Shown: positions 45,029 to 55,388, numbered from the stretch's first letter. The stretch is DNA of 64,000 bases from Trinickia symbiotica (GCF_002934455.1 NZ_PTIR01000022.1:1-64000); one strand, 5' to 3'. The notes: generated from the sequence alone by a model not told the origin. Program-made: numbers and translations.

Positions 45029-47800
45029 TCAGGTAGGCTCGGCATGTTCCACATCGAGGATCGGCGTCTCGGGCGGCGTTTCGTCGGCCGGCAATGTGAA
45101 CCAGAACGTCGAACCGACGACCGTGCCGTCCGCCGCAATCCTGTTTGCCGCACCGATCTTGCCGCCATGCGCCTCGACGATCGCGCGGCAAATGGCGAGG
45201 CCCAGGCCGATCCCTGGCTTCGCCGATTCCTTTTCACCGCGCGTGAACTTCTCGAACACGCGGGTTTCCATGCCGGCCGGCAAGCCGGGCCCGCTATCGT
45301 GGACCTCCACTTTCACGAACCGCGCGTCGCCTTCGTGCGTCACTCTCGCCGAAATCGAGAGCGGCGAATCCGCCGGCGTGTACTTGGCCGCGTTTTCGAA
45401 CAGGTTGGCGAAGAGCCGCTCGACGAGCACGGCATCGAGTTGCACCAGCGGCAGGTCTGCCGGCACTGTCGCCTGCACGCGCCGACCCGCAAGCACGCGC
45501 CTGCAGCCAGCCAGCGCCGAGCCGATCACCTCCTCGACCGAGGACCACTGGCGATTGAGTCGCATGCTGCCTTCCTGCAGTCGCGCCATATCGAGCAGGT
45601 TCGTGACGAGCCCCGTCATGCGCAGCGCTTCGTCGTGGATTGCTTCGGCGAGCTCGCTCACCTGGCGCTCGGCCGCGCCCTTATCTGCCGCCCCCTCGGC
45701 CAATACCGAGGCAAACCCGACGATCGCCGTCAATGGCGTGCGCAGGTCGTGCGAAATGGCCGATAGCAGTGAGTTGCGCAGTCGTTCCGACTCCATACTG
45801 ACGAGGGCGTCCTGCGCGATCTCGACGTAGTGCACCCGCTCAAGCGCGAGCGCAATCTGCGCGGCGAAGGTGTCGATCATTGTCCGCTGTTCCGGCACCT
45901 GAAGCTCGTCCATGCGCGGCGAAAGGAGCGCGATGACGCCGCGTGTGCGCATCGGGGCCCTCAACGGCAGATAGAGAGCCGCTGCGGCCGGGAGCGTGTC
46001 AGTGCCGTGTCCGGCCGGCTTCTGCTGATCGTAGACCCATTGCGCAATATCGGTGTCGAGCTCCGCTTCGTCAATCGTGATGGCCGCGTCGGGATTCTCG
46101 ATCTTCTGCTTCACTTGTTCACCGCTGTCGGGCAGAAGAATCGCCACGCGTGCCTGAAAAACCTCCGCCACATGACGAGAGCCGATCTCGATGATCTGCA
46201 CGGTCGCAAGCGCGGCACCAAGCTCACGCGTCATCGAGAACATCGCGCCCGTACGGCGCTCGCGCATCGTCGCGATGCGAGCCTGCCTGCGCAGGCCCGC
46301 CGTCAGATTGCTGATCGTCAGCGACGTCACGAGCATCACAGCGAACGTTAGCAGATACTGCGTGTCGGAGACCGTGAACGACATGCGCGGCGGCACGAAG
46401 AAGAAATCGAACGACGCCACGCCCAAAAACGAAAATAGCACGCCGGGCCCGCGGCCGAGCCGTGCGGCCGTGAAGATGGTGCCGAGCAGATAGAGCATGA
46501 CGAGATTCGTGAGCGAGATCCTGTCGACCGTGACGCTCTCGAGAACCGTAATCCCCGCACATATCCCAACCGCATAGAGATATGAAGTCGCTTTGGATTG
46601 CCGGCGCTCAAGGCCGAGCCCCGCGAAGCGCGCCGCCGACTCGCGACGTTCGGCTTCTTCGCGCACGGCGCCCGTGTTCACTAGCGTCACGTCGATGTCG
46701 CGCGCAGCGCGAATGAAGCGTTCGGCCGTCGATCGCCGCAACCACGCGCGAAGGCCCCACGAAGACGATGCGCCGACGACCAGCTTCGATACATTGCGCA
46801 TGCGCGCGTAGGCGATCAAGGTCTGCGTCTCGTCCTCGCCCTGAAGCGAGACTGTCTCGGCACCAAGCTCGGACGCGAGCTTCAGCGCATCGAGCGTGCG
46901 TTTGCGTATGGCATCGGGCAGCCGCTGCAGCTTGGGCGTCTCGACATAAACGGCGAGCCAGTCCGCCTTCAGGCTCGAAGCGAGGCGTGCGGCCGCCCGT
47001 ACGAGCGTGGTGCTCTCGGGCCCCGCACCGATGCAGACAATGATGCGCTCGCGCGCCTGCCAGATCCGCTCGATCGATTGATCGGCGCGATACTCACGCA
47101 TCTGCGCGTCGACGCGGTCGGCCGTGCGGCGCAAAGCCAGCTCGCGCAAAGCGATCAAGTTGCCCTTACGGAAGAAGTTGCGAACGGCGTTTTCGGCCTG
47201 GTGCGGCAAATAGACCTTGCCCTCGCGCAAGCGATCGAGTAATTCCTCGGCGGGCAGGTCGACGAGCGTAACCTCGTCGGCGAGATCGAACACGCGGTCC
47301 GGCACCGTCTCCCACACTCGGATACCCGTGATCTGTCCCACGACGTCATTCAGACTCTCAAGGTGCTGAACGTTGACGGTCGTGTAGACGTCGATCCCAG
47401 CATCGAGCAGCTCATGCACGTCTTGCCAGCGTTTCAGATGACGCGAGCCGTGCACGTTCGAGTGCGCGAGCTCGTCGACGAGAATGAGTTCGGGCTTGCG
47501 TGCCAGCGCGGCATCGAGATCGAATTCGGCCAGGAGCCGGCCGCGGTATTCGAGCTTGGCAGGCGGAATGACCGGGAGGCCCTCCAGCAGTGCAAGCGTC
47601 TCCTTCCGGCCGTGCGTCTCGACGATGCCGATGACCACATCGACACCCTCCTCTTTGCGGCGCGCCGCCGCTTGCAGCATGGCAAACGTCTTCCCGACGC
47701 CGGCCGAAGCCCCAAAAAAGATCTTGAGCCGGCCGCGGCGCTGCTTTTCTTCCTCGCGCTGAATCTTGTCGAGCAGCGCGTCGGGATCAGGTCGTTCCAT
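45029..47800 (-). CDS. kdpD: KdpD sensor histidine kinase
   Basis: 923 residues. Order: N-terminal KdpD domain with Walker A GASAGVGKTFAMLQAAARR and ELAHSNVHGSRHLKRWQDV, a Usp-like domain (about 235-370), four transmembrane helices (about 400-500), a GAF-like domain, then HisKA (SAISHDLRTPLTAIVGFASV) and HATPase (GIGLGLAICRAIVEAHGG). It senses potassium and turgor and phosphorylates KdpE. Length and architecture are normal. It is transcribed with kdpFABC, 94 bases after kdpC. Confidence 0.96.
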   Translation of the reverse strand: MERPDPDALLDKIQREEEKQRRGRLKIFFGASAGVGKTFAMLQAAARRKEEGVDVVIGIVETHGRKETLALLEGLPVIPPAKLEYRGRLLAEFDLDAALARKPELILVDELAHSNVHGSRHLKRWQDVHELLDAGIDVYTTVNVQHLESLNDVVGQITGIRVWETVPDRVFDLADEVTLVDLPAEELLDRLREGKVYLPHQAENAVRNFFRKGNLIALRELALRRTADRVDAQMREYRADQSIERIWQARERIIVCIGAGPESTTLVRAAARLASSLKADWLAVYVETPKLQRLPDAIRKRTLDALKLASELGAETVSLQGEDETQTLIAYARMRNVSKLVVGASSSWGLRAWLRRSTAERFIRAARDIDVTLVNTGAVREEAERRESAARFAGLGLERRQSKATSYLYAVGICAGITVLESVTVDRISLTNLVMLYLLGTIFTAARLGRGPGVLFSFLGVASFDFFFVPPRMSFTVSDTQYLLTFAVMLVTSLTISNLTAGLRRQARIATMRERRTGAMFSMTRELGAALATVQIIEIGSRHVAEVFQARVAILLPDSGEQVKQKIENPDAAITIDEAELDTDIAQWVYDQQKPAGHGTDTLPAAAALYLPLRAPMRTRGVIALLSPRMDELQVPEQRTMIDTFAAQIALALERVHYVEIAQDALVSMESERLRNSLLSAISHDLRTPLTAIVGFASVLAEGAADKGAAERQVSELAEAIHDEALRMTGLVTNLLDMARLQEGSMRLNRQWSSVEEVIGSALAGCRRVLAGRRVQATVPADLPLVQLDAVLVERLFANLFENAAKYTPADSPLSISARVTHEGDARFVKVEVHDSGPGLPAGMETRVFEKFTRGEKESAKPGIGLGLAICRAIVEAHGGKIGAANRIAADGTVVGSTFWFTLPADETPPETPILDVEHAEPT

Positions 47801-47894
47801 GGCGCGTCATCCCCTGTTGTTGCCGCGAGCCGGTTGCCGGCACGGCGCATTCATACGCGAATCCTATACCGGCGCCGGCTTCCTGGCGCATTGA

Positions 47895-48476
47895 TTAGTG
47901 CACCGGTTTAAGCTGATCGAGCGCCAAGTTGAGCTTCAGGACGTTCACGCGCGGCTCGCCGAGCACCCCGAGCTGGCGTCCTGAAGTACTCTGCGCGATA
48001 AGCTGTTGGACCTGCTCGAGCGCGAGCCCGCGAGCCTTCGCAACGCGCCCTGCCTGGTAGTCCGCCGCCGCTGGCGATATCTCGGGATCGAGGCCGCTTC
48101 CCGACGAGGTCACGAGATCGACCGGTACAGGAGCCGTGTTGGTTGAATCGGCATCGTGTAGCGCCGCGAGCCGGCCCTTCACTTCATCGGCGAGCGCCGG
48201 ATTCGTCGGACCGAGGTTCGAGCCGCCCGAATTCTGCGCGTTGTACGGATTCGGCGTCGTGGCCGAGAGTCTGCCCCAGAAGTAATAAGGCGCGTCGAAC
48301 TGCTGGCCGATTAGCGCCGAGCCGATGGGTTTGCCGTCTTTTTCGATGATGCTGCCGTTCGCTTGCGACGGAAACATGGCTTGGCCGATCGCGGTCACGA
48401 CGACCGGATAGACGATGCCCGTAATCACCGTCAGCGCGATAAACAACACTAGAGCGGGTCGTAAAAGAGTTTTCAT
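47895..48476 (-). CDS. kdpC: Potassium-transporting ATPase subunit C
   Basis: 193 residues with one N-terminal transmembrane helix ([20 protein letters not shown]) and the KdpC body containing [30 protein letters not shown] and the C-terminal [20 protein letters not shown]. It stabilises the KdpFABC complex. It starts 20 bases after kdpB. Confidence 0.96.
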   Translation of the reverse strand: MKTLLRPALVLFIALTVITGIVYPVVVTAIGQAMFPSQANGSIIEKDGKPIGSALIGQQFDAPYYFWGRLSATTPNPYNAQNSGGSNLGPTNPALADEVKGRLAALHDADSTNTAPVPVDLVTSSGSGLDPEISPAAADYQAGRVAKARGLALEQVQQLIAQSTSGRQLGVLGEPRVNVLKLNLALDQLKPVH

Positions 48477-48496
48477 GGTCGTTCAATGGTAAAGGT

Positions 48497-50644
48497 TCAA
48501 GCCCAGCCCATCGCCTTTAGGAACATGTCGATCAGCTTGATGAAGGGGAACGGCAGGATGATGCCGCCAAGACCGTAGATCAGCAGATTACGACGCAGCA
48601 GCGAGGCCGCCCCGAGCGCGCGGTACTTGACGCCCTTCAACGCGAGCGGGATCAAGAAAACAATGATGAGCGCGTTGAAGATCACGGCGGATAGAATCGC
48701 CGATGCCGGCGACGTCAGATGCATCACGTCGAGTACCCGCAGTTGCGGGTACGTCGTCGCGAACGCGGCCGGAATGATCGCGAAGTACTTCGCGACGTCG
48801 TTCGCAATCGAGAACGTCGTCAAGGAGCCGCGCGTCATCAGCATCTGTTTGCCGATCTCGACGATCTCGATCAGCTTCGTCGGGTTCGAGTCGAGATCGA
48901 CCATATTGCCGGCTTCCTTCGCGGCCTGCGTGCCGGTGTTCATCGCCACCGCCACGTCGGCCTGAGCAAGTGCCGGTGCGTCGTTCGTGCCGTCTCCTGT
49001 CATCGCCACGAGCCGCCCTTCGGCCTGATGCGAACGAATCATCGTCAACTTCGCCTCCGGCGTCGCTTCGGCAAGGAAGTCGTCGACCCCGGCTTCAGCG
49101 GCAATTGCCGCGGCCGTCAGGCGGTTGTCGCCCGTCACCATGACCGTCTTGATGCCCATCTTGCGCAGCTCGGCGAAGCGCTCTTTGATACCGCCCTTCA
49201 CAATGTCTTTCAGCTCGATCACGCCGAGCACGCGGGCCGCAGCTTGACTCTCGCCGTGCGCTCCGGCCTTCTCCGCCACAACGAGCGGCGTACTGCCGCG
49301 GCGCGCCACGTCGTCGACGGCCTTTTGCACCTCCTGTGGAAAACGGCCACCACCGTCCTCGACATAGCGACGTACCGCATCGGCCGCACCCTTGCGGATT
49401 TCTCGGTTCGGCATGTCCACACCGCTCATCCGCGTTTGCGCGGTGAAACCGAGGAACTGGGCATGCAGCGTAGCCATGTCGCGCTCGCGGATGTTGAAGC
49501 GCTGCTTGGCGAGCACAACGATGCTGCGGCCTTCGGGCGTTTCGTCGGCGAGCGACGAAAGCTGAGCCGCGTCCGCGAGCGCTTCCTCCGTCACGCCAGG
49601 GGCTGGCAGGAATGTCGAAGCCTGACGATTGCCGAGCGTGATCGTACCCGTCTTGTCGAGCAGCAGCACGTCCACGTCACCGGCGGCTTCGACGGCGCGT
49701 CCCGACGTGGCGATCACGTTCGCCTGCATCATCCGACTCATGCCGGCCACGCCGATGGCCGAGAGCAAGCCGCCGATCGTCGTCGGAATCAGGCAGACGA
49801 GCAGCGCGACGAGCGCGGTGATCGTGACCACATGTCCCATCTTGGCGGCGGCCACCGCGAAGATCGAAAATGGCAGCAACGTCGCCGTCGCGAAGAGCAG
49901 CACGAGCGTGAGCGCCACGAGCAGAATCGTCAGCGCGATTTCATTCGGCGTCTTCTGGCGCTTCGCGCCTTCGACCATCGCGATCATCCGGTCGAGAAAC
50001 GCTTCGCCGGGATTGACCGATACGCGCACCACGATCCAGTCCGATAGCACGCGCGTGCCGCCCGTCACCGACGAAAAGTCTCCACCCGATTCGCGGATGA
50101 CAGGCGCCGATTCACCCGTAATCGCCGACTCGTCGACCGACGCGACGCCCTCGATGACCTCGCCGTCAGCGGGAATCGTATCGCCGGCCTCGACGAGCAC
50201 GACATCGCCTTTGCGCAGGTCCGTCGAGGCCATGATGCGAATCGGCGCCTTCGGATGCGGCTCGCCGAGCTTTTTCGCCGTCACGTTATGCTTCGCACTC
50301 CTGAGCGAAGCGGCCTGTGCCTTCGAGCGCCCTTCAGCCAGTGCCTCGGCAAAGTTCGCGAAGAGCACGGTGAACCAGAGCCAGAGCGCGACGGCGAGAA
50401 TGAATCCGGCCGGTGCCTCGGCCTGGCCTGCGAGCGCGGCAACCCAGAGTATCGTCGTCAGGATGCTGCCGAGATAGACGCAGAACATCACTGGGTTACG
50501 AAGTTGTGTACGTGGCGCGAGTTTCTTGAACGAATCGACGATCGCAGGCTTCACGAGCACCGGGTCGAACATCGAGCGCGCCGCTGTGCGTGCCTGCCCC
50601 AGGTTCTCGGGACGATGCGCAGGCGTTTGATTGACATTAGTCAT
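48497..50644 (-). CDS. kdpB: Potassium-transporting P-type ATPase subunit B
   Basis: 715 residues, a P-type ATPase of the KdpB class. The phosphorylated aspartate is Asp330 in [23 protein letters not shown] and MVTGDN with [18 protein letters not shown] are the actuator and hinge motifs. It powers high-affinity potassium uptake through KdpA. It starts 13 bases after kdpA. Confidence 0.97.
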   Translation of the reverse strand: MTNVNQTPAHRPENLGQARTAARSMFDPVLVKPAIVDSFKKLAPRTQLRNPVMFCVYLGSILTTILWVAALAGQAEAPAGFILAVALWLWFTVLFANFAEALAEGRSKAQAASLRSAKHNVTAKKLGEPHPKAPIRIMASTDLRKGDVVLVEAGDTIPADGEVIEGVASVDESAITGESAPVIRESGGDFSSVTGGTRVLSDWIVVRVSVNPGEAFLDRMIAMVEGAKRQKTPNEIALTILLVALTLVLLFATATLLPFSIFAVAAAKMGHVVTITALVALLVCLIPTTIGGLLSAIGVAGMSRMMQANVIATSGRAVEAAGDVDVLLLDKTGTITLGNRQASTFLPAPGVTEEALADAAQLSSLADETPEGRSIVVLAKQRFNIRERDMATLHAQFLGFTAQTRMSGVDMPNREIRKGAADAVRRYVEDGGGRFPQEVQKAVDDVARRGSTPLVVAEKAGAHGESQAAARVLGVIELKDIVKGGIKERFAELRKMGIKTVMVTGDNRLTAAAIAAEAGVDDFLAEATPEAKLTMIRSHQAEGRLVAMTGDGTNDAPALAQADVAVAMNTGTQAAKEAGNMVDLDSNPTKLIEIVEIGKQMLMTRGSLTTFSIANDVAKYFAIIPAAFATTYPQLRVLDVMHLTSPASAILSAVIFNALIIVFLIPLALKGVKYRALGAASLLRRNLLIYGLGGIILPFPFIKLIDMFLKAMGWA

Positions 50645-50657
50645 ACGTTCCTCGAAA

Positions 50658-52466
50658 TCAGTGACCCGCGATCAGTTGAAGATGCTCGACGACGGGTCCG
50701 AGCGCGAGCGCAGGCACATAGGTCAGCGCGCCGACCAGCACGAGCGTGCCCAGCAGAAGCACCACGAAGAGCGGGCCGTGCGTCGGCAGCGTGCCCGCCG
50801 TAGCCGCGAGCCGCTTCTTGTTTGCGAGCGCGCCTGCAATCGCCAGCACCGGCACGATCGACGAGAAACGGCCGAACCACATGGCGATCGCGAGCAAGAC
50901 GTTGTAAAAAGGCGTGTTGACGGAGAGGCCGGCAAACGCGCTGCCGTTGTTGTTCGCGGCCGAGCTGAACGCGTAGAGGATTTCCGTGAAGCCGTGCGGT
51001 CCCGGATTCGAGATGCCGGCAGTGCCTTGCGGCGAGAGCACGCCGATCGAGGTGCCCACGAGCACGAGGAACGGCGTGATGAGAATCGCGATCGCCACCA
51101 TCTTCATCTCGAACGATTCGATCTTCTTGCCGACGTATTCGGGGGTGCGTCCGATCATCAGGCCGGCGACGAAAACCGCGAGCAGTGCGAAGACGAGCAT
51201 GCCGTAGAGGCCTGAACCGACGCCACCGAAAATCACTTCGCCCAGTTGTATCAGGAGCAGCGGCACGAAACCACCCATCGGCGTTAGCGAATCGTGCATC
51301 GCGTCGACAGCACCGCACGACGCGGCCGTCGTTGCCACCGTGAAGATGCCCGTCTGCGCGATACCGAACCGAGTTTCCTTGCCTTCCATATTGCCGCCAG
51401 CAGAAAGCGTGGAAGCGCTTTGATCGACGTGCAGCGACGTAAAGACCGGATTGCCTGATTGTTCGGCTGATATTTCGCCCCAGCATGCCACCGCGAAAGC
51501 GATCGTCATCGCGGCGAGCACGGCGTAGCCTTGACGGCGGTCGCCGACCATACGGCCGAATACCACGCAAAGCGCCGCGGGAATGATCAGCATCGCCAGT
51601 ATCTGCAGAAAGTTCGAGAGCGGCGTCGGATTCTCATACGGATGCGCAGAGTTCGCGTTGAAGAATCCGCCTCCGTTCGTGCCGAGCATCTTGATCGCTT
51701 CTTGCGAGGCGACCGGCCCCATGGCAATCGTCTGCTTGTCGGCCTTCACGTCCTGCATGACCGGGTTGCCCTTCGCATCCTTCACGGGATTGCCTTGAGC
51801 GTCTGTCTTCGCAACTTGGTATGTCGTCACCTGCAGCGTGGGAACGTCCTCGTACGACTTAAAGTTTTGGATCGCGCCCTGGCCAATGAGGACCACCGCG
51901 AAGACGATCGCGAGCGGAGCGAGGATGTAGAGCGTGATGCGCGTCAGGTCGACCCAGAAGTTGCCGATCGTCTTGGCCGTATGCCGGGCGAAGCCGCGAA
52001 TCAGCGCGACAACGACGGCGATCCCCGTGGCAGCCGAAAGGAAGTTCTGCACGGTCAGCGCGGCCATCTGCGTCAGGTAGCTGACCGTCGACTCCGGCGT
52101 GTAGTCCTGCCAGTTCGTGTTCGTCACGAAGCTGATTGCCGTATTGAATGCGGCGTCAGGCGTCATGGGACCGAATCCCTGGGGATTCGCGGGCAACCAC
52201 TGCTGAACGCGCAGGAAGCCGTAGACGGCGAGCGCCCCCAGTGCATTGAAGAGCAGCAGAGCCACGGCGTAGGCCTTCCACGACATCTCCGCTTGCGCAT
52301 CGATACCCGCAATCTTGTATATGACGTACTCGATCGGCTTGCCGATCTTCCGCACCGCCAGCGAAGATCCGTCCAGGACGGACGTCATATACCGACCGAG
52401 CGGTATGGCCAGTGCGATCAGTACGGCGATGAACAGCACCGTCTGAAAAATGTCATTCGTGTTCAT
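50658..52466 (-). CDS. kdpA: Potassium-transporting ATPase subunit A
   Basis: 602 residues with ten or so membrane segments and the four pseudo-symmetrical selectivity regions of the SKT superfamily, for example [31 protein letters not shown] and [16 protein letters not shown]. It is the potassium-selective channel of the complex. ATG 52466 overlaps the kdpF stop by one base. A decayed paralogue lies upstream at 52909-53741. Confidence 0.96.
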   Translation of the reverse strand: MNTNDIFQTVLFIAVLIALAIPLGRYMTSVLDGSSLAVRKIGKPIEYVIYKIAGIDAQAEMSWKAYAVALLLFNALGALAVYGFLRVQQWLPANPQGFGPMTPDAAFNTAISFVTNTNWQDYTPESTVSYLTQMAALTVQNFLSAATGIAVVVALIRGFARHTAKTIGNFWVDLTRITLYILAPLAIVFAVVLIGQGAIQNFKSYEDVPTLQVTTYQVAKTDAQGNPVKDAKGNPVMQDVKADKQTIAMGPVASQEAIKMLGTNGGGFFNANSAHPYENPTPLSNFLQILAMLIIPAALCVVFGRMVGDRRQGYAVLAAMTIAFAVACWGEISAEQSGNPVFTSLHVDQSASTLSAGGNMEGKETRFGIAQTGIFTVATTAASCGAVDAMHDSLTPMGGFVPLLLIQLGEVIFGGVGSGLYGMLVFALLAVFVAGLMIGRTPEYVGKKIESFEMKMVAIAILITPFLVLVGTSIGVLSPQGTAGISNPGPHGFTEILYAFSSAANNNGSAFAGLSVNTPFYNVLLAIAMWFGRFSSIVPVLAIAGALANKKRLAATAGTLPTHGPLFVVLLLGTLVLVGALTYVPALALGPVVEHLQLIAGH

Positions 52467-52561
52467 TATTCGAGGTCCTCCGCGCGCAGCAGCGCGTAGA
52501 CGAGATACGCGAGAAGAACCAGCGTCGAGGCTCCGGCGAGCCACATCATCCAGGCGGTCAT
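52466..52561 (-). CDS. kdpF: Small stabilising subunit KdpF
   Basis: 31 residues forming one membrane helix, MMWLAGASTLVLLAYLVYAL, followed by LRAEDLE, the usual KdpF form. The ATG at 52561 overlaps the stop of the preceding small ORF and its TAA overlaps the kdpA ATG, so the chain is tightly coupled. Confidence 0.9.
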   Translation of the reverse strand: MTAWMMWLAGASTLVLLAYLVYALLRAEDLE

Positions 52562-52665
52562 GGCCGGCCTCCCGGCGCGCGGCTGCGCAGTTTCTCGCAA
52601 CCGGCTGCGAGTGCAAGGCAGAGTCCGGTGAAGACCACGATGCCCACGATGTAAGCGAAGTCCAT
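52558..52665 (-). CDS. Small membrane ORF ahead of kdpF
   Basis: 35 codons. One hydrophobic helix (AYIVGIVVFTGLCLALAAGC) is followed by a basic tail (EKLRSRAPGG). ATG 52665 has GGAG about nine bases upstream and the stop overlaps the kdpF ATG as ATGA. Single-helix small proteins are known in front of kdpF in other bacteria, so this may be a further Kdp accessory subunit; no function is established from sequence. Confidence 0.6.
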   Translation of the reverse strand: MDFAYIVGIVVFTGLCLALAAGCEKLRSRAPGGRP

Positions 52666-52679
52666 TTCGACGTTCTCCG

Positions 52680-52781
52680 TTAGTGGATCTCGGCCGCGTA
52701 CTGCGTGCACGAACCGGTGGCAGCATTACGGCACGCGAGCCGCAGAATTGGCGAGTTGCTATCGATGCAGGTCAAGTCCAT
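52680..52781 (-). CDS. Possible leader ORF of the kdp operon
   Basis: 33 codons starting MDLTCIDSNSPILRLACRN, with a GGGAG site eight bases before ATG 52781 and a TAA 14 bases before the next small ORF. It is not hydrophobic and contains three cysteines. Position between the putative kdp promoter and kdpF suggests a leader peptide or an untranslated artefact; codon evidence is too short to decide. Confidence 0.3.
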   Translation of the reverse strand: MDLTCIDSNSPILRLACRNAATGSCTQYAAEIH

Positions 52782-52865
52782 TATCTTGTTCTCCCGTAGC
52801 GGATCAGGACAGCGTGAAGCGTAGACGACCTGCGGTAAACGCCACGATAAGATTGACGGCGCCGA

Positions 52866-52894
52866 TATAAAGAACGTGTAAAAAATTAACTCAA
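52866..52894 (-). promoter_or_regulatory. Putative kdp promoter with KdpE-box-like sequence
   Basis: On the minus strand TTGAGT (52889-52894), a 17-base spacer and TTTATA (52866-52871) resemble a sigma-70 promoter. The spacer contains TTTTTTACAC (52876-52885), which recalls the T-rich KdpE target of the E. coli kdpFABC promoter as I remember it. If that is the KdpE site, the true core promoter may instead lie a little downstream. Confidence 0.45.
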
Positions 52895-52908
52895 TCGCAC
52901 AGTGCGGC

Positions 52909-53741
52909 TCAATGCGGTGCCATCATCGTGATCTGTTCAACGATAGGCCCGAGCGCCAAGGCCGGCAGGTAGGACATCAGCACCATCGGCGCGAGGCCGC
53001 CGAGCGGCGTGAACGAATCGTGCATCGCGTCAACGGAGCCGTCGCCACCGCTCGTGGTCACAGCTGCATAAAGCGCCGACGAAACCACGCCGAATCGCGT
53101 TTCTTTGCCTTCCATGTTGCCGACGGGACCTGCGAACGCAGTCGGCAGATGCGCAATGGCCGATGGCGCAAGCGCGACATCTCCCTGTTGCTCGACGTGA
53201 ATCGTGAGGCCCGCCATCACGACGAATATGACCGCCATTGCTGCGAGAAGCGCCCAGCCCTGCCGACGATCACCCACCGCGACGCCGAACACGGCAATGC
53301 CGGTTGCGCCCGACAGGAAGGTTTGTACCGCGATTCCGAGCATCTGGCTCAAGTAGCTCAGCGTCGATTCGCCCGCATAGCTTTGCCAACTCGTATTCGT
53401 GACGAAGCTGACCGCCGTGTTGAACGCGAGATCGGGGCGACGCTCGGAAGTGATTGTGGATTGAACGGCAGCCAGGACTGGAACCGCTGCAATGCGTAAA
53501 GGAACAATGTGCCGGCACCGCTGAACACTATGAGTGCGACGGCATAGCTTTTCCAGCTCATCTCCGACTTCGGATCGATGCCGGCCGCACGATAGACGAA
53601 CCGCTCGAGCGGATGACCGATACGCGACAGTATCGGCGCATTCCCCTCGACGACGCGGGCCATGTCGAGGCCGAGCGGCTTCGCGAGCCCGATCAATACG
53701 ACGAGAAAGAGGCCCGTCTGGAACCACCCGCTTGCTAACAT
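52909..53741 (-). pseudogene. kdpA: Decayed second copy of kdpA
   Basis: Starts with a good GGAG and ATG 53741 (LASGWFQTGLFLVVLIGLAK) and follows KdpA through QRFQSWLPFNPQ. A one-base deletion in the run at 53434-53437 then shifts the frame; the shifted frame continues DLAFNTAVSFVTNTSWQSY. Two large segments are missing: GATGIAV joins directly to GDRRQGWALLAAM (about 180 residues lost) and GGLAPMVLMS joins YLPALALGPIVEQ (about 120 residues lost). Both joins are in frame. About 275 of 600 residues remain, lacking several selectivity regions, so it cannot be a working channel. Confidence 0.85.
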
Positions 53742-53814
53742 GTCGCTCCCCCGCGAAAGGCGCACGCAGGAAAGCGCACGTCGCCCTCTATTTCATGTCG
53801 CGAAACATCAAGAC

Positions 53815-53849
53815 GGTGAAAAATTCGGGGAGCGGGTCGTAAAAATCAC
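53815..53849 (-). promoter_or_regulatory. KdpE-box-like sequences upstream of the kdpA relic
   Basis: On the minus strand GTGATTTTTACGACCCGC (53832-53849) and GAATTTTTCACC (53815-53826) resemble the T-run plus ACNCCG pattern of KdpE targets. They lie about 80-110 bases ahead of the relic ATG. This suggests that the relic once had its own Kdp promoter; it is weak, pattern-only evidence. Confidence 0.3.
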
Positions 53850-54020
53850 GTAATGAGCCTGAACGACTTGCTCCGTTTTTCGCATGCGCTAGCTGCTATC
53901 GGCGGGTGATCGACGGTCAACTAAAGAGAACGCCAAGCGCATCGGCTGAGAGGTGCTGCTGCTATTCCAGACGAGCACCCGGCGCCCACTCATGTAGACG
54001 GTGCTCGCTGGCTCGCGGCA

Positions 54021-55079
54021 CTACTGGCCGGACTGGTAAGCCGGCAGATCATCATAGCCCTTCACCCGGTAGATGAGGAAAGACGCCACCCAGGCGAAGA
54101 TGAACACACCGATGATGATGAAGCCAAGACTGTTGAAGTTATCGTTGAGGGTGCCGATAGCACTCCAAAATCCGCCTTTGAGACGGAACTGGTCGGCCAG
54201 CAGCCCGAGCGCCTCGATGCCCCCAATTAGCACCGCAACGACGACGGACACGAGCGTGATCGTGAGGTTGTAGTAGAGCTTGCGAATCGGACGTATGAAA
54301 GCCCAGTCATAGGCGCCAAGCATCAGGATGCCGTCGGTGGTGTCGACGAGCGACATGCCGGCTGCGAAGAGCACGGGAAACACGAGTATTACGCTCATCG
54401 ATACGCCTTGCGCGGCCTGGCTGGCTGAAATGCCGAGCAGGCTCACCTCCGTCGCCGTATCGAAGCCGAGACCGAATAGGAACCCGAGGGGCAGCATCCA
54501 CAAAGGCTTTGACACAATACGGAACAGCGGCCGGAACAGTCGCGAAAGTAAGCCTCGGCTGTTCAACAGCAGGTCGAGATCGTTGTGGTCGTACGGTTCG
54601 CCCCGGCGGAGCTTGCCGAAGGCATGCCACACGCCGCGCAGGATGACGATGTTGATCGCGGCGATGAGGAACAGAAACAGCGAGGAAACGCTCGTCGAGA
54701 TGATGCCGCCGATCTCTTTCCACGCCTCGACGCGGCTCTCTAATGCGGCGGCTGTTGCGGCAACGGCGGCGGCGACGATCAGCACCACGGCGGAATGGCC
54801 GAGTGCGAAGAAAAAGCCCACCGTCACGGGACGCTGGCCATCTTGCATCAGCTTGCGCGTGACGTTGTCGATGGCGGCAATATGGTCGGCATCGACGGCA
54901 TGACGGAGGCCGAAGCCATACGCGAGCAGACCGGTGCCGAGAAGCAGCGGATGCGCACGAAAGGCTATGAAGGCCCAGATCCATGCACCGATGTTAAAGG
55001 CTGCAAGAACCGAGTAGATGCCGACGACACGGCGGCGGAGGGCTAGCGGTGGGCAAGGCGTTTTCAGCGCGATGGACAT
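54021..55079 (-). CDS. NiCoT-family nickel/cobalt permease
   Basis: 352 residues with about eight membrane segments. The family signature RHAVDADHIAAIDNVTR (HX4DH in helix 2) is present, together with GFFFALGHSAVV and LGFLFGLGFDTATEVSLLG. ATG 55079 has AGGA eight bases upstream; the longer frame runs into the riboswitch and is not coding. A canonical cobalamin riboswitch directly upstream argues for cobalt as the physiological substrate rather than nickel. Confidence 0.92.
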   Translation of the reverse strand: MSIALKTPCPPLALRRRVVGIYSVLAAFNIGAWIWAFIAFRAHPLLLGTGLLAYGFGLRHAVDADHIAAIDNVTRKLMQDGQRPVTVGFFFALGHSAVVLIVAAAVAATAAALESRVEAWKEIGGIISTSVSSLFLFLIAAINIVILRGVWHAFGKLRRGEPYDHNDLDLLLNSRGLLSRLFRPLFRIVSKPLWMLPLGFLFGLGFDTATEVSLLGISASQAAQGVSMSVILVFPVLFAAGMSLVDTTDGILMLGAYDWAFIRPIRKLYYNLTITLVSVVVAVLIGGIEALGLLADQFRLKGGFWSAIGTLNDNFNSLGFIIIGVFIFAWVASFLIYRVKGYDDLPAYQSGQ

Positions 55080-55180
55080 GTGACAGTTCCTGAGGTCGGG
55101 GCTGTCCTTGCAACGGGCGACCGCGCGAAACGGCGCTGGCGCATTGGGACACCCCGCCCGTTGCGGCTGCATGGACCTCA

Positions 55181-55352
55181 ATCGATGGCAGGTCTCCTGG
55201 CTCGCGGGTTGACACCCTATGCCGGCCTTCCCGGTTTCCCAGTGGCCCTGAATGGCATTTGGCTCGCCGCTCACAGTTGCGGGGGCAGCCGCAGACTCGA
55301 GGCGCTCACGCCTTTACTGCGTTCCCTTTTGATCCCGTCGCCGGGAACCATC
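55181..55352 (-). promoter_or_regulatory. Cobalamin riboswitch upstream of the NiCoT gene
   Basis: Reading minus, the leader runs GGTTCCC, GGGAACGC, then CGCAACTGTGAGCGGCGAG, the B12 box region GCCACTGGGAAACCGGGAAG and the closing GAGCCAGGAGACCTGCC. These are the textbook conserved blocks of the adenosylcobalamin aptamer in order. About 100 bases separate it from the start codon, room for an expression platform. Confidence 0.93.
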
Positions 55353-55388
55353 AGCGCGAGAGCGTAATTGCGGAGCGCTGGCGCGTCA

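Noticed and set aside
48719-50047. 442-codon plus-strand frame opposite kdpB
   Set aside because: Composition is Arg/His-rich antisense of a certain P-type ATPase gene; no motif.
53742-54020. Small gene between the kdpA relic and the NiCoT gene
   Set aside because: No frame with a start, ribosome-binding site and reasonable composition; only KdpE-box-like sequences were noted.
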